Assembly: GCF_900108455.1 (NCBI RefSeq) | Contig: NZ_FNWS01000007.1 | Location: 1 to 64,000, forward strand | Source of the DNA: Fructobacillus pseudoficulneus | GTDB lineage: Bacteria > Bacillota > Bacilli > Lactobacillales > Lactobacillaceae | Direction of reading: 5' to 3' | Length of the DNA: 64,000 bases | Shown here: positions 8,384 through 16,042 of the stretch, piece by piece | Layout: the number at the start of each line of letters is the position of its first letter | How positions within the stretch are numbered: position 1 is the stretch's first letter | Position numbers and translations under genes: made by a program | Notes under the pieces: model-generated | Told to the model about the DNA's origin: nothing | Seen by the model: the letters and a program-made list of their open reading frames with translations, nothing else | Database searches by the model: none

Positions 8384-9415
8384 ATGAACGCTGCCATCTC
8401 TGGTGTGACCGGCTATGCCGGCATGCAACTCTACGCCCTGCTCCAAGAACACCCCGAAATTGAAACCATCAACGTCTACCAACACGACTTAGAAGACGCC
8501 ATCCCCCTCATCGAGTTGAATCCGCGCTTGCACCTCACTAGCCCCCAGCTCGCCTACCCTTACGACAGCCAGGCCATTATGGATGACAACGACTTGATCT
8601 TCTTTGCCACCCCAGCCGGTGTCACCAGCGAGCTAGCCGATCCGTATTTGGCAGCGGACTTCCCAGTGATTGACCTTTCCGGCGACTTTCGCCTGAAGGA
8701 CCCGATTGAATACCAGAAGTGGTACAAGAAAACGCCGGCCGACCAGGCGGCCCTCTCAGCTGCTTACTACGGCCTGACCGACATCTATGAAAATCCCGGC
8801 GCCCGTTACGTGGCCAACCCCGGCTGCTATGCCACCGCGACCCTCCTCGGCTTGGCACCAGCGGTGATGTGCGACTTAATTGAGCCCGATAGTATTGTTG
8901 TCGATGCCAAATCCGGCCTATCCGGTGCCGGCAAAGCCCTAACTCAATCGGCTCACTTTAGCCAAGCCAATGAAAATCTTCAGGTTTACAAGGCCAACCA
9001 ACACAAGCACATCCCCGAAATTTTAGCCGAACTAAAAAAGTGGAACCCCAAGGTTAAGCAGCTGCAATTCATGACGACCCTGGTTCCCATCGACCGCGGT
9101 ATCATGTCGACCATCTACGCCAAGGTCAAGCCCGGCGTAACCTCTAATACGGTTCTGGCTCACTACCACGATTTGTATAAGGACAACCCTTTCATTGAAG
9201 TCACCGGTGAGACTTTGCCCGACATCAAAGCCGTCCTCGGCACTAATGATTGCAAGATTGGCCTGGTTCTCAATCCGACGACCGGCTACCTGATGATTGT
9301 TTCCGTCATTGACAACATGCTCAAGGGTGCCGCCGGCCAGGCCGTACAAAACATGAACCAACTCTTTAACTTCCCGGTCACAACTGGATTAGCCCTGACC
9401 CCCGTCGCTTTTTAA
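8384..9415 (+). CDS. argC: N-acetyl-gamma-glutamyl-phosphate reductase
   Basis: 343 aa, with AAAGGAAG upstream of ATG 8384. It reduces N-acetylglutamyl phosphate to the semialdehyde with NADPH, the third step of ornithine synthesis. The N-terminal nucleotide-binding loop is SGVTGYAGMQL, and the catalytic cysteine is C148 in ANPGCYAT. Length and motif order are normal. About 75 nt separate it from argF, without a terminator, so both are probably on one transcript. Confidence 0.95.
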   Translation: MNAAISGVTGYAGMQLYALLQEHPEIETINVYQHDLEDAIPLIELNPRLHLTSPQLAYPYDSQAIMDDNDLIFFATPAGVTSELADPYLAADFPVIDLSGDFRLKDPIEYQKWYKKTPADQAALSAAYYGLTDIYENPGARYVANPGCYATATLLGLAPAVMCDLIEPDSIVVDAKSGLSGAGKALTQSAHFSQANENLQVYKANQHKHIPEILAELKKWNPKVKQLQFMTTLVPIDRGIMSTIYAKVKPGVTSNTVLAHYHDLYKDNPFIEVTGETLPDIKAVLGTNDCKIGLVLNPTTGYLMIVSVIDNMLKGAAGQAVQNMNQLFNFPVTTGLALTPVAF

Positions 9416-9456
9416 ATACTTTATCAACTTGAATGTCTATATATAGGAGAAAACTG

Positions 9457-10645
9457 ATGCAAGAAATTGACTTTACCTGGCCCGCCGGCTTCCAAACCGG
9501 GGCCACCCACGCCGGCTTTAAAGAAAACGACCAACTCGACATGGCTTGGTTAGTCTCAGACATGCCGGCTGCCGCTGCCGGTGTCTATACCAAGAACCAA
9601 TTCCAGGCAGCCCCCGTCCAACATACCAAGCAAAAAAATCAACCAGGCGCACAGCCTGCAGGCCATCATCATCAACTCCGGTAACGCCAACTCCTTTACC
9701 GGCCAAGAAGGTCTCGACAACGCCGCCACGGCTAGTCAATTGGCTGCCAATCAGCTCGGCCTGGACGATAGCCTAGTCGCTGTCGCCTCCACCGGGGTGA
9801 TTGGTAAGCAACTCGACATGGCCACTTACCAAACCGGGGTCGACCAACTCAGCCTCAATGCTGACTCAAAGATTGTCGAAGCCATCCTAACAACCGACTC
9901 TTGCCCCAAGCAAACCTGCGTTCAGGTCAACATTGACGGACAGCCGGTCACGATTACCGGCTTTGCCAAGGGTTCCGGGATGATTCACCCAAACATGGGG
10001 ACAACTCTCGGCTTTGTCGCCACCGATGCTGCCATTGATGGTCAAACTTTGCAGGGTCTACTCTCCGACTCGATTCAATCTTCTTTCAATCAAATTACGG
10101 TTGATGGCTGCATGTCGACCAACGATATGGTGCTGGTCATGGCCAACGGCGCTTCCGGTAATACCACTTTGACGGCCGAGCATGCCGAACTGGCCGAATT
10201 TGCCACCGGTCTCCACCAGGTCTTGGTCAACTTGGCCAAGATGGTGGCTAAAGACGGCGAAGGCTCGAACAAATTTGTCGAGACGAAGGTCGTCAATGCG
10301 GCTAACACCAAGGAAGCCAACCAGGTCGCCCGGGGGATTGTCGGCTCCAATTTGATTAAGGCAATGCTCTTTGGCGAAGAGAATAACTGGGGCCGGATTG
10401 TCCAGGCAATCGGCCAAACCCAGGCCCAAGTCGACCCCAACCACCTGACCATTTGTCTTGGTGACCTGGTCTTGGTTCAGAACAGCCAAAAGGTGCTCGT
10501 CGATCAAGACCAGCTCCAACAACTTTTTGCCCAAGACCAAATTAAGATCACGGTCGACCTCAACGCCGGAACAGCGACTGGACTGGCCTGGGGCTGTGAC
10601 CTGACCTACAAGTACGTTGAAATCAACGCCGCCTACGAGGGTTAA
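9457..10645 (+). pseudogene. argJ: Glutamate N-acetyltransferase / ornithine acetyltransferase, frameshifted
   Basis: ArgJ moves the acetyl group from N-acetylornithine to glutamate, recycling it in the pathway. The gene starts at ATG 9457 (TAGGAG site) and encodes MQEIDFTWPAGF...YTKNQFQAAPV, but the frame is lost at a run of seven A (9632-9638). The second frame carries LQAIIINSGNANSFTG, the self-cleavage region HPNMGTTLGF (cleavage expected before the Thr) and the intact C-terminus to 10645. One A fewer would restore a protein of about 395 aa, the normal length. Everything else looks conserved, so this is either a recent mutation, a sequencing indel or slippage-dependent expression. Confidence 0.88.
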
Positions 10646-10649
10646 GCAG

Positions 10650-11375
10650 ATGATCATCATTAAAGTCGGTGGCAATGCCATCAGTCAACTAGATGATTCC
10701 TTTTTTGAGCCAATTCAAGACTGGCTGGCGGCCGGTGAACAGGTCGTCATCATTCATGGTGGGGGTCAATTAATCACCGAAGCTAGTCAATTTTTTGACC
10801 TGCCCACCACGAAAATCGATGGTATCCGGGTAACACCGCCGGCAGTTTTGTCACTGACCGAACATTTATTGACCAACGTAATTCAAGATTACTTTGCCAA
10901 ATTATTTGAAAAACATGGCATCTCCTGTCTCAAAGCCAACCAGGACCTACCAATGCTATTGGAGTGTGAATACCTAAACCAGGACCGCTTTGGCGAGGTT
11001 GGCCAGGTGACCGGCATTGACCAAAACTGCCTGAACCAGCTGCCCTCCGGTCAGGTGGTGCTGTTAAACTCCCTGGCCAAAACTAAGGAGGGTCAGGTTC
11101 TCAACGTCAACGCCGATGCGGCCGCCCAAGCCCTGGCAAGCTTGACGAATGCTGACCATTTAATCCTCTTAACGGACGTTCCCGGGGTCTTGGTCGACCA
11201 GCATTTGCTGGAGCGCTTGCAGCCAAAACTGGCTGCCCAATTAATCGCTGCTGACCAAATCACGGGTGGCATGCTACCAAAGGTTCATTCGGCCTTTGCA
11301 GCCCTCCACCACGGCGTTCAAAAAATCACGATTACCAACCAGCTTCAACAAAAAGGAACAGAACTTACATTATAG
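10650..11375 (+). CDS. argB: Acetylglutamate kinase
   Basis: 241 aa when started at ATG 10650, four nt after argJ; an upstream in-frame ATG lies inside argJ and is unlikely. It phosphorylates N-acetylglutamate with ATP. The amino-acid-kinase fold is shown by IIIKVGGNAI at the N-terminus, IHGGGQLI for substrate binding, LNVNADAAA and the C-terminal ITGGMLPKV. In many bacteria this enzyme is feedback-inhibited by arginine through an N-terminal helix; that helix is missing here because the protein begins directly with the first beta strand. Confidence 0.94.
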   Translation: MIIIKVGGNAISQLDDSFFEPIQDWLAAGEQVVIIHGGGQLITEASQFFDLPTTKIDGIRVTPPAVLSLTEHLLTNVIQDYFAKLFEKHGISCLKANQDLPMLLECEYLNQDRFGEVGQVTGIDQNCLNQLPSGQVVLLNSLAKTKEGQVLNVNADAAAQALASLTNADHLILLTDVPGVLVDQHLLERLQPKLAAQLIAADQITGGMLPKVHSAFAALHHGVQKITITNQLQQKGTELTL

Positions 11376-11395
11376 TAAAGAAAGTGAGCAAATTG

Positions 11396-12538
11396 ATGAC
11401 CGCAACCATGCATACTTATAATCAGTTTCCAATCGAAATTGTCGATGGTCATGACTTTCATTTGATTGACCAAAATAACAAGGCTTACGTTGATTTGACC
11501 AGTGGTATTGGCGTTTGTAACCTGGGCTACTCCAACCAACAAATTACCGCAGCCGTGACAAAGCAGGTGGGAAAAGTCTGGCATATTTCCAACTTATACC
11601 CCAATACCCTGGCCGAGGCAGTCGCCGAAGACCTCTGCCCCGACGGCTACCAGGCCTTCTTCTGTAATTCCGGGACCGAGGCCAATGAAGCCGCTATCAA
11701 ATTAGCCCACAAGTCAACCAGCAAGGAAGAAATTCTGGCCTTTGACTACGGCTTTCACGGCCGGACTCTGGGTTCATTATCTGTGACTGGTTATCCCCAT
11801 ATTCAAGAAGGCTTTCAACCGCTGATGCCGGCCGTTGACCTCTTAGCCTATAACGACCCCGCCGCCCTCGCAGCGATTACAGAGAATACTGCCGCCGTGA
11901 TGCTCGAAGTCATCCAGGGCGAGGGTGGTATCAACGTTGGGGACCAGGACTGGCTTTTGCAGGTCCAAAAAAAGTGCCAGGAGACCGGTACGTTGCTCAT
12001 CATCGATGAGGTTCAAAGCGGCATGGGCCGAACTGGCTACCGCTTTGCCTACGAGCAGTTTGGCCTCGAACCAGACATTATCACCGTTGCTAAGGGCTTG
12101 GCCAATGGTCTGCCCGTTGGGGCCCTTTTGGCCAAAAACGCTGTCGCGGCTCACTTTCAACCTGGTGACCACGGTACGACCTTCGGTGGTAACAAGGTCG
12201 TGATGGCCTCCGCCAAAGAGGTCCTGGCCCAGCTCAACCCGGCCTTTTTAGCCGAAGTCCGCACCAAGGGCGACTGGCTCTTTGAGACCCTGCACGAAGA
12301 GCTCGATTCACTACCAGCCGTGGAAGAAGTGACTGGAACCGGCCTAATGGTCGGGATTCATTTGGCTGAGACCGTTCCAGTCGGCCACGTCATCAGTCTC
12401 CTGCACCGCCAGGGTATCTTGACTCTATCGGCTCGGGGCAACACTTTACGCCTTTTGCCACCATTGATCATCGACCAAGCAACATTGGCCGAAAGTGTCG
12501 CAGCCATCAAAAAAGTGATTGCTGATTTATCGGCCTAA
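11396..12538 (+). CDS. argD: Acetylornithine aminotransferase
   Basis: Class III PLP-dependent aminotransferase converting N-acetylglutamate semialdehyde to N-acetylornithine. FCNSGTEANEAAIKLA binds cofactor, DEVQSGMGRTG is the conserved aspartate region and ITVAKGLANG holds the Schiff-base lysine. The start is uncertain: a GTG at 11384 overlaps the likely ribosome site, ATG 11396 is preferred, and ATG 11408 (MHTYNQFPIEIV) is also possible. Last gene of the arg operon; its stop codon lies in a large inverted repeat. Confidence 0.92.
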   Translation: MTATMHTYNQFPIEIVDGHDFHLIDQNNKAYVDLTSGIGVCNLGYSNQQITAAVTKQVGKVWHISNLYPNTLAEAVAEDLCPDGYQAFFCNSGTEANEAAIKLAHKSTSKEEILAFDYGFHGRTLGSLSVTGYPHIQEGFQPLMPAVDLLAYNDPAALAAITENTAAVMLEVIQGEGGINVGDQDWLLQVQKKCQETGTLLIIDEVQSGMGRTGYRFAYEQFGLEPDIITVAKGLANGLPVGALLAKNAVAAHFQPGDHGTTFGGNKVVMASAKEVLAQLNPAFLAEVRTKGDWLFETLHEELDSLPAVEEVTGTGLMVGIHLAETVPVGHVISLLHRQGILTLSARGNTLRLLPPLIIDQATLAESVAAIKKVIADLSA

Positions 12539-12572
12539 TTTTTTTGCAAGTCAGACGTTCAGCAAAAAAATT
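12537..12572. repeat. Inverted repeat overlapping the argD stop codon
   Basis: AATTTTTTTGC (12537-12547) and GCAAAAAAATT (12562-12572) are perfect 11-bp arms with a 14-nt loop. No T run follows the second arm, so it is not a standard terminator; it could protect the 3' end or weaken transcription. Confidence 0.6.
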
Positions 12573-12665
12573 GTCATTTCTCCTTGGTCAGTGTTGCCAT
12601 TTATGCTCAATCGGCATAAAAAATCACAAATTTTTTTGCAAAGGATTTTCTTTCATAAAAATTCT

Positions 12666-12692
12666 AAAAAGGCCAAATTTTGGCCTTTTTTA
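12666..12692 (+). terminator. Rho-independent terminator downstream of the arg operon
   Basis: AAAAAGGCC / GGCCTTTTT stem with a short AAATTTT loop and a T tail. It lies about 130 nt past argD and upstream of the permease, so the two are probably separate transcription units. Confidence 0.75.
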
Positions 12693-12866
12693 ATAACACT
12701 TTTTCCATTTTTCTAATCGGTTTTATGTCAGATTTCCTAACAAAATTTATTTTCATCATTTTTTTCGGCTCTATCATAGACGAAATCGCAACAAAAACCA
12801 GACATAAATTAAATAACGATGAGAAACGTTCGTTCAATTTATGCCCACCGCAAAGGAGGAAATTCT

Positions 12867-14288
12867 ATGGCAGATTCTAATTTGAACGCTTTGCAAACCG
12901 AAGTAAACCAAGACGGTACAAAGCGAACCCTTTCAAACCGCCATGTCCAAATGATGGCGATTGGTGGAACCATCGGAACCGGTCTCTTCCTGGGAGCCGG
13001 GTCAACCATTTCACAAACCGGTCCATCAATCATGCTGCTCTATGCCCTACTGGGATTAGTCTTCTTCTTTATGATGCGCGCGATTGGGGAAATGCTTTAC
13101 TCGCAGCCTGATCAGCACACATTTGTCGGCTTTATTACCAAATACCTCGGCTTTGGTTCTGGTATTTTTGCCGGTTTAACCTATTGGCTGGCACTCATCT
13201 TTGCCTGCATGGCTGAATTAGCCGCCATTGCGACCTACGTAAAGTTCTGGTTTCCAAGCTGGAATTCAGCCGTGATTCAATTGGTCTTTATCGCCGTCTT
13301 GGCGCTGTTGAATGTCTTGGCTGCGAAAGCCTTCGGTGAAACCGAATTCTGGTTTGCCATGATTAAAATCATTGCCATCGCTGCTTTGATTGTCACTGGT
13401 ATCTTCATGGTCCTGACCGGTTTCAAAAGTCCATCAGGTACTTCCGCTAGCTTTAGCAATGTCTTTCATAACTTCCAAATGTTCCCTCATGGCGTCCATG
13501 CCTTTATCGGTTCAATCCCACTGGTTTTCTTCTCCTTGGCTGGAATGGAATTCATCGGTATCACCATTGGTGAGACCAAGAGCCCTCGTAAAGTTTTGAA
13601 AAAAGCGGTCAACGAAATTGTTTATCGAATCTTACTTTTCTACATCGGGGCTCTCTTTGTTATCATGTCGATTACCCCTTGGACCAGCATCGTGCCGAAC
13701 AACAGTCCTTTCGTTCAGGTCTTCAAACTAGCTGGTCTACCTGCAGCAGCCGCTATCATCAACTTTGTGGTTTTGACTTCTGCCGCTTCATCGCTCAATA
13801 GTTCGATCTTTTCAAGTGGTCGTCACTTATATCAAATCGCGACTGAACTCCAAGGATCAGCTAAGCCCCTGACCAAAATTGCTAAGAACGGCATTCCAAT
13901 TCGAACAATCCTAACCACTGCCGTTCTTCTGATTATTGGACCCATCATTTCATCATTTCCTGCCGTCACGAACGCCTTTCAGTTCGTTAGTGGGGCTGCC
14001 AGTGACCTCTTCTTAGTGGTCTACACGCTGACATTATTTGCTCACCGGCAGTACCGCAAGTCAGCTGACTTCATCGAGTCCGGCTTCAAAATGCCGTTCT
14101 ATTCGATTTCAAGTCCTCTGACCATCGGAGCCTTCGTCTTGGTCTTCTTGTCCCTCTTCACGAACTCCAATGACTTGATTCCCGCCCTGGGCGCGGTTGC
14201 TTGGATTGTCGTCTTTGGTGGCATTTGCTACTTTGTCTTCCATAAGCGGACTCTTGGCCAATCAGCCGATCCTTTCTTAGAACCATAA
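12867..14288 (+). CDS. Amino-acid permease of the APC superfamily (AAT family)
   Basis: 473 aa from ATG 12867 (AAAGGAGG site); a longer upstream frame is not supported. A proton-coupled amino-acid importer with about 12 membrane segments. The N-terminal MMAIGGTIGTGLFLGAG is the family signature in helix 1, and GETKSPRKVLKKA is the conserved cytoplasmic loop. The central segment resembles D-serine/D-alanine/glycine-type transporters, but the substrate cannot be fixed from sequence. Its place behind the arginine genes does not prove arginine transport, since a terminator separates them. Confidence 0.88.
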   Translation: MADSNLNALQTEVNQDGTKRTLSNRHVQMMAIGGTIGTGLFLGAGSTISQTGPSIMLLYALLGLVFFFMMRAIGEMLYSQPDQHTFVGFITKYLGFGSGIFAGLTYWLALIFACMAELAAIATYVKFWFPSWNSAVIQLVFIAVLALLNVLAAKAFGETEFWFAMIKIIAIAALIVTGIFMVLTGFKSPSGTSASFSNVFHNFQMFPHGVHAFIGSIPLVFFSLAGMEFIGITIGETKSPRKVLKKAVNEIVYRILLFYIGALFVIMSITPWTSIVPNNSPFVQVFKLAGLPAAAAIINFVVLTSAASSLNSSIFSSGRHLYQIATELQGSAKPLTKIAKNGIPIRTILTTAVLLIIGPIISSFPAVTNAFQFVSGAASDLFLVVYTLTLFAHRQYRKSADFIESGFKMPFYSISSPLTIGAFVLVFLSLFTNSNDLIPALGAVAWIVVFGGICYFVFHKRTLGQSADPFLEP

Positions 14289-14363
14289 ACTTGCATCTGG
14301 TCTTTATCACTCGCTTTCTTTCACCCACTCCTCTTTGCGAGTCATCGTCAACAGATGCTAGAC

Positions 14364-14407
14364 TAATAGCCCCGGTAAATTCCTACTTTGCCGAGGCTAT
14401 TTTTTTA
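14364..14407 (+). terminator. Terminator after the amino-acid permease
   Basis: AATAGCC...GGCTATT stem with additional CGG/CCG pairing inside, followed by a T7 run. It ends the permease transcript. Confidence 0.75.
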
Positions 14408-14572
14408 TAGGAAGTAAAGTTTAAAAACTGTTTAAATTCATTTTGTCTGGAAATGATTGTGGTAAACTGTCAAAGACGATGATTTTAGCCACCAAGACTA
14501 GTTCATTGCCGACAACTAAACAAAGACGATCAGAAAATTTATTTCAGGTCATTTTGTCTAGTTTTCATCAAT

Positions 14573-14603
14573 AGCAGTCAACCCGCGCTTGGGTGACTGT
14601 CGT
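14573..14603 (+). promoter_or_regulatory. Leader hairpin just ahead of uppP
   Basis: GCAGTCA-acCC-gcgcttGG-gTGACTG gives a six-base-pair stem (CAGTCA / TGACTG) with extra C-G pairs, ending about 20 nt before the ribosome site of uppP. No T run follows. It may affect mRNA stability or translation. Confidence 0.35.
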
Positions 14604-14625
14604 ACTTTATCTACTAGGAGAAATC

Positions 14626-15450
14626 ATGTTAGACATTTTTAGAGCGATCATAATTGGAATCGTTGAAGGAATCACTGAATTCCTCCCAATTAGTTCGACC
14701 GGCCACATCGACTTAGTGAGCCAATTCGTGCAAATTAGCCAAGGAAAGGCCTTTGAGGACATGTTTGAATACGTGATCCAATTTGGTGCCATCATGGCCG
14801 TAGTCATCCTCTACTTCAGCAAGCTGAACCCATTCAGTTTCAGGAAGTCGAGCCAAGAGAAAAAAGATACTTGGACCCTTTGGTTCAAGGTTATCGTGGC
14901 CTGCATCCCCTCAATCGTCATTGGTTTGCCACTGAACAACTTCATGGATGAGCACTTGCACAAGCCAGTCGTTGTGGCTTCTGCCTTGATCATCTATGGT
15001 ATTTTCTTCATTATCATTGAAAATATTTACAAGAACAAGACACCAAAGGTAACGAGCCTTGCTTCAATTGGTTACAACACTGCCTTGTACATCGGTTTGT
15101 TCCAAGCCTTGTCAATCGTGCCTGGTACCAGCCGTTCTGGTGCGACTATCCTGGGAGCCATCATCTTGGGTGCTAGCCGCTATGTAGCCACAGAATTTAG
15201 TTTCTTCTTGGCCATCCCAACCATGTTTGGGGTAACCATCTTGAAGGTTGGTTCTTATTTGTTGAAGGGACACACTTTCACCGGCGAACAGTGGGCCGTC
15301 TTGGCTACCGGAACTTTTGTTTCCTTCATCATCGCCGTTGTTGCCATCAAGTGGTTGCTAAAGTTCGTTCAAACACACGACTTCAAGCCATTTGGTTGGT
15401 ATCGAATCGTGGTCGGAATCATTGTCTTGATTGCCATGGTTTGGCTCTAA
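14626..15450 (+). CDS. uppP: Undecaprenyl-diphosphatase (bacitracin resistance)
   Basis: 274 aa from ATG 14626 (TAGGAG site). A polytopic membrane enzyme that dephosphorylates undecaprenyl pyrophosphate so the lipid carrier can be reused for peptidoglycan and other wall polymers. EGITEFLPISSTGH (14-27) and PGTSRSGATI are the two conserved catalytic motifs. About eight membrane segments. Monocistronic, with terminators on both sides. Confidence 0.95.
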   Translation: MLDIFRAIIIGIVEGITEFLPISSTGHIDLVSQFVQISQGKAFEDMFEYVIQFGAIMAVVILYFSKLNPFSFRKSSQEKKDTWTLWFKVIVACIPSIVIGLPLNNFMDEHLHKPVVVASALIIYGIFFIIIENIYKNKTPKVTSLASIGYNTALYIGLFQALSIVPGTSRSGATILGAIILGASRYVATEFSFFLAIPTMFGVTILKVGSYLLKGHTFTGEQWAVLATGTFVSFIIAVVAIKWLLKFVQTHDFKPFGWYRIVVGIIVLIAMVWL

Positions 15451-15471
15451 TTTAATTCATTAAAAGCAGAA

Positions 15472-15497
15472 GACCGGCTGATGCCGGCCTTTTTTAT
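15472..15497 (+). terminator. Terminator after uppP
   Basis: CCGGC-tgat-GCCGG stem followed by a T6 run, 20 nt past the stop codon. Confidence 0.8.
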
Positions 15498-15544
15498 TTG
15501 CATGATTCAAGCGAGTGACCGCCACTTAGTCGTGAGGTAAATTA

Positions 15545-15553
15545 TGCTATAAT
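15545..15553 (+). promoter_or_regulatory. Extended -10 promoter of the antisense RNA
   Basis: TGC-TATAAT (15545-15553) is an extended -10 element with a perfect hexamer. No good -35 is visible, as is common for extended -10 promoters. The same TGCTATAATG block heads the related RNA at 20581. Confidence 0.75.
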
Positions 15554-15559
15554 GAAAAC

Positions 15560-15690
15560 GGAAAAGGGATGCGACTCGTCTACTAGTCACATCCCCTAGC
15601 AAACCAGTAATGGTAGCTATCCTTTTTGGTGAAAGGGCAGCCATTTTTCCTTACTCAGAAGTGAAATGGCTGTCTTTCTTTATTTCTTTT
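15560..15690 (+). ncRNA. Candidate antisense antitoxin RNA of a type I toxin-antitoxin locus
   Basis: A short transcript is predicted between the TGCTATAAT promoter and a terminator with a 9-bp stem CAGCCATTT / AAATGGCTG (15638-15672) and T-rich tail. It begins with a hairpin GGGATG-c-GACT / AGTC-a-CATCCC (15566-15595) whose loop holds CGTCTACT. Two segments are repeated near the convergent small ORF. GACTCGTCTACTAG (15573-15586) resembles 15869-15882, at the predicted 5' end of the toxin mRNA. TAGCTATCCT (15614-15623) matches TAGCTCTCCT (15770-15779) over the toxin ribosome site at 9 of 10 positions. Because the RNAs run in opposite directions these become complementary, so this RNA could block toxin translation, as in par/Fst loci. 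No protein is evident here. Confidence 0.65.
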
Positions 15691-15769
15691 TAGGCTTTAA
15701 ATGCCGATGAATTCGTAGTAATAGATTTACTAGAATTTCAATCAGCTTCGCCCAATCTAAGAAGGACAT
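15680..15769 (-). CDS. Small hydrophobic/basic peptide, candidate type I toxin
   Basis: A 29-aa frame from ATG 15769 with AGGAG five nt upstream. It has an amphipathic or membrane-spanning core (LIEILVNLLLRI) and a basic tail ending HLKPKKK. Small peptides of this build are typical of type I toxins that damage the membrane, though it does not match the Fst consensus I know. An in-frame ATG at 15823 with a very strong AGGGGAGGT site gives a 47-aa version starting MRKTQRGLTF; which form is made is unclear. The predicted promoter is an extended -10 TGC-TATGCT at 15887-15892. The stop lies 8 nt from the terminator arm of the convergent antisense RNA. Confidence 0.6.
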   Translation of the reverse strand: MSFLDWAKLIEILVNLLLRIHRHLKPKKK

Positions 15770-15886
15770 TAGCTCTCCTGAATTCAAGGTTGGGAAAGTA
15801 AGACCTCGTTGCGTTTTTCGCATAGGCACCACCTCCCCTAATTTGATATTAAGGACAGCGACCGATTTCACTCGTTTGCTACCAGC

Positions 15887-15895
15887 AGCATAGCA
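15887..15895 (-). promoter_or_regulatory. Candidate promoter of the small toxin-like ORF
   Basis: On the minus strand TGC-TATGCT (-10 at 15887-15892, with the TGC extension up to 15895) would start transcription close to 15880. This puts the first repeat (15869-15882) at the extreme 5' end of the mRNA, a layout known from par/Fst-type modules. Confidence 0.5.
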
Positions 15896-15935
15896 TTTTC
15901 AACCCGTGATTCTTATGACGGATTGGAATATTTTT

Positions 15936-15958
15936 AAACCACCTTCGGGTGGTTTTTT
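15936..15958 (+). terminator. Terminator-like hairpin
   Basis: ACCACC-ttcg-GGTGGT with a T6 run on the plus side. No plus-strand gene lies immediately upstream, so it may stop read-through from the antisense RNA or uppP. Confidence 0.6.
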
Positions 15959-15978
15959 CGTCTAGGAAAAAGCACAGA

Positions 15979-16013
15979 AAAAAGCCCCGGAGCTGGAATC
16001 CGGGACTTTTTCG
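15979..16013 (-). terminator. Terminator of the PadR/ABC operon
   Basis: Minus strand AAAAAGtCCCGG...CCGGGgCTTTTTT stem with a T run, about 30 nt past the ABC permease stop; U-rich on both strands. Confidence 0.8.
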
Positions 16014-16042
16014 AAAATATAAGCAGATTAAAGTTAGCGCGG

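Noticed and set aside
7366-8485. Minus-strand frames inside argF and argC
   Set aside because: GC-rich codon bias of the arg genes creates long antisense frames; no initiation signals or domains.
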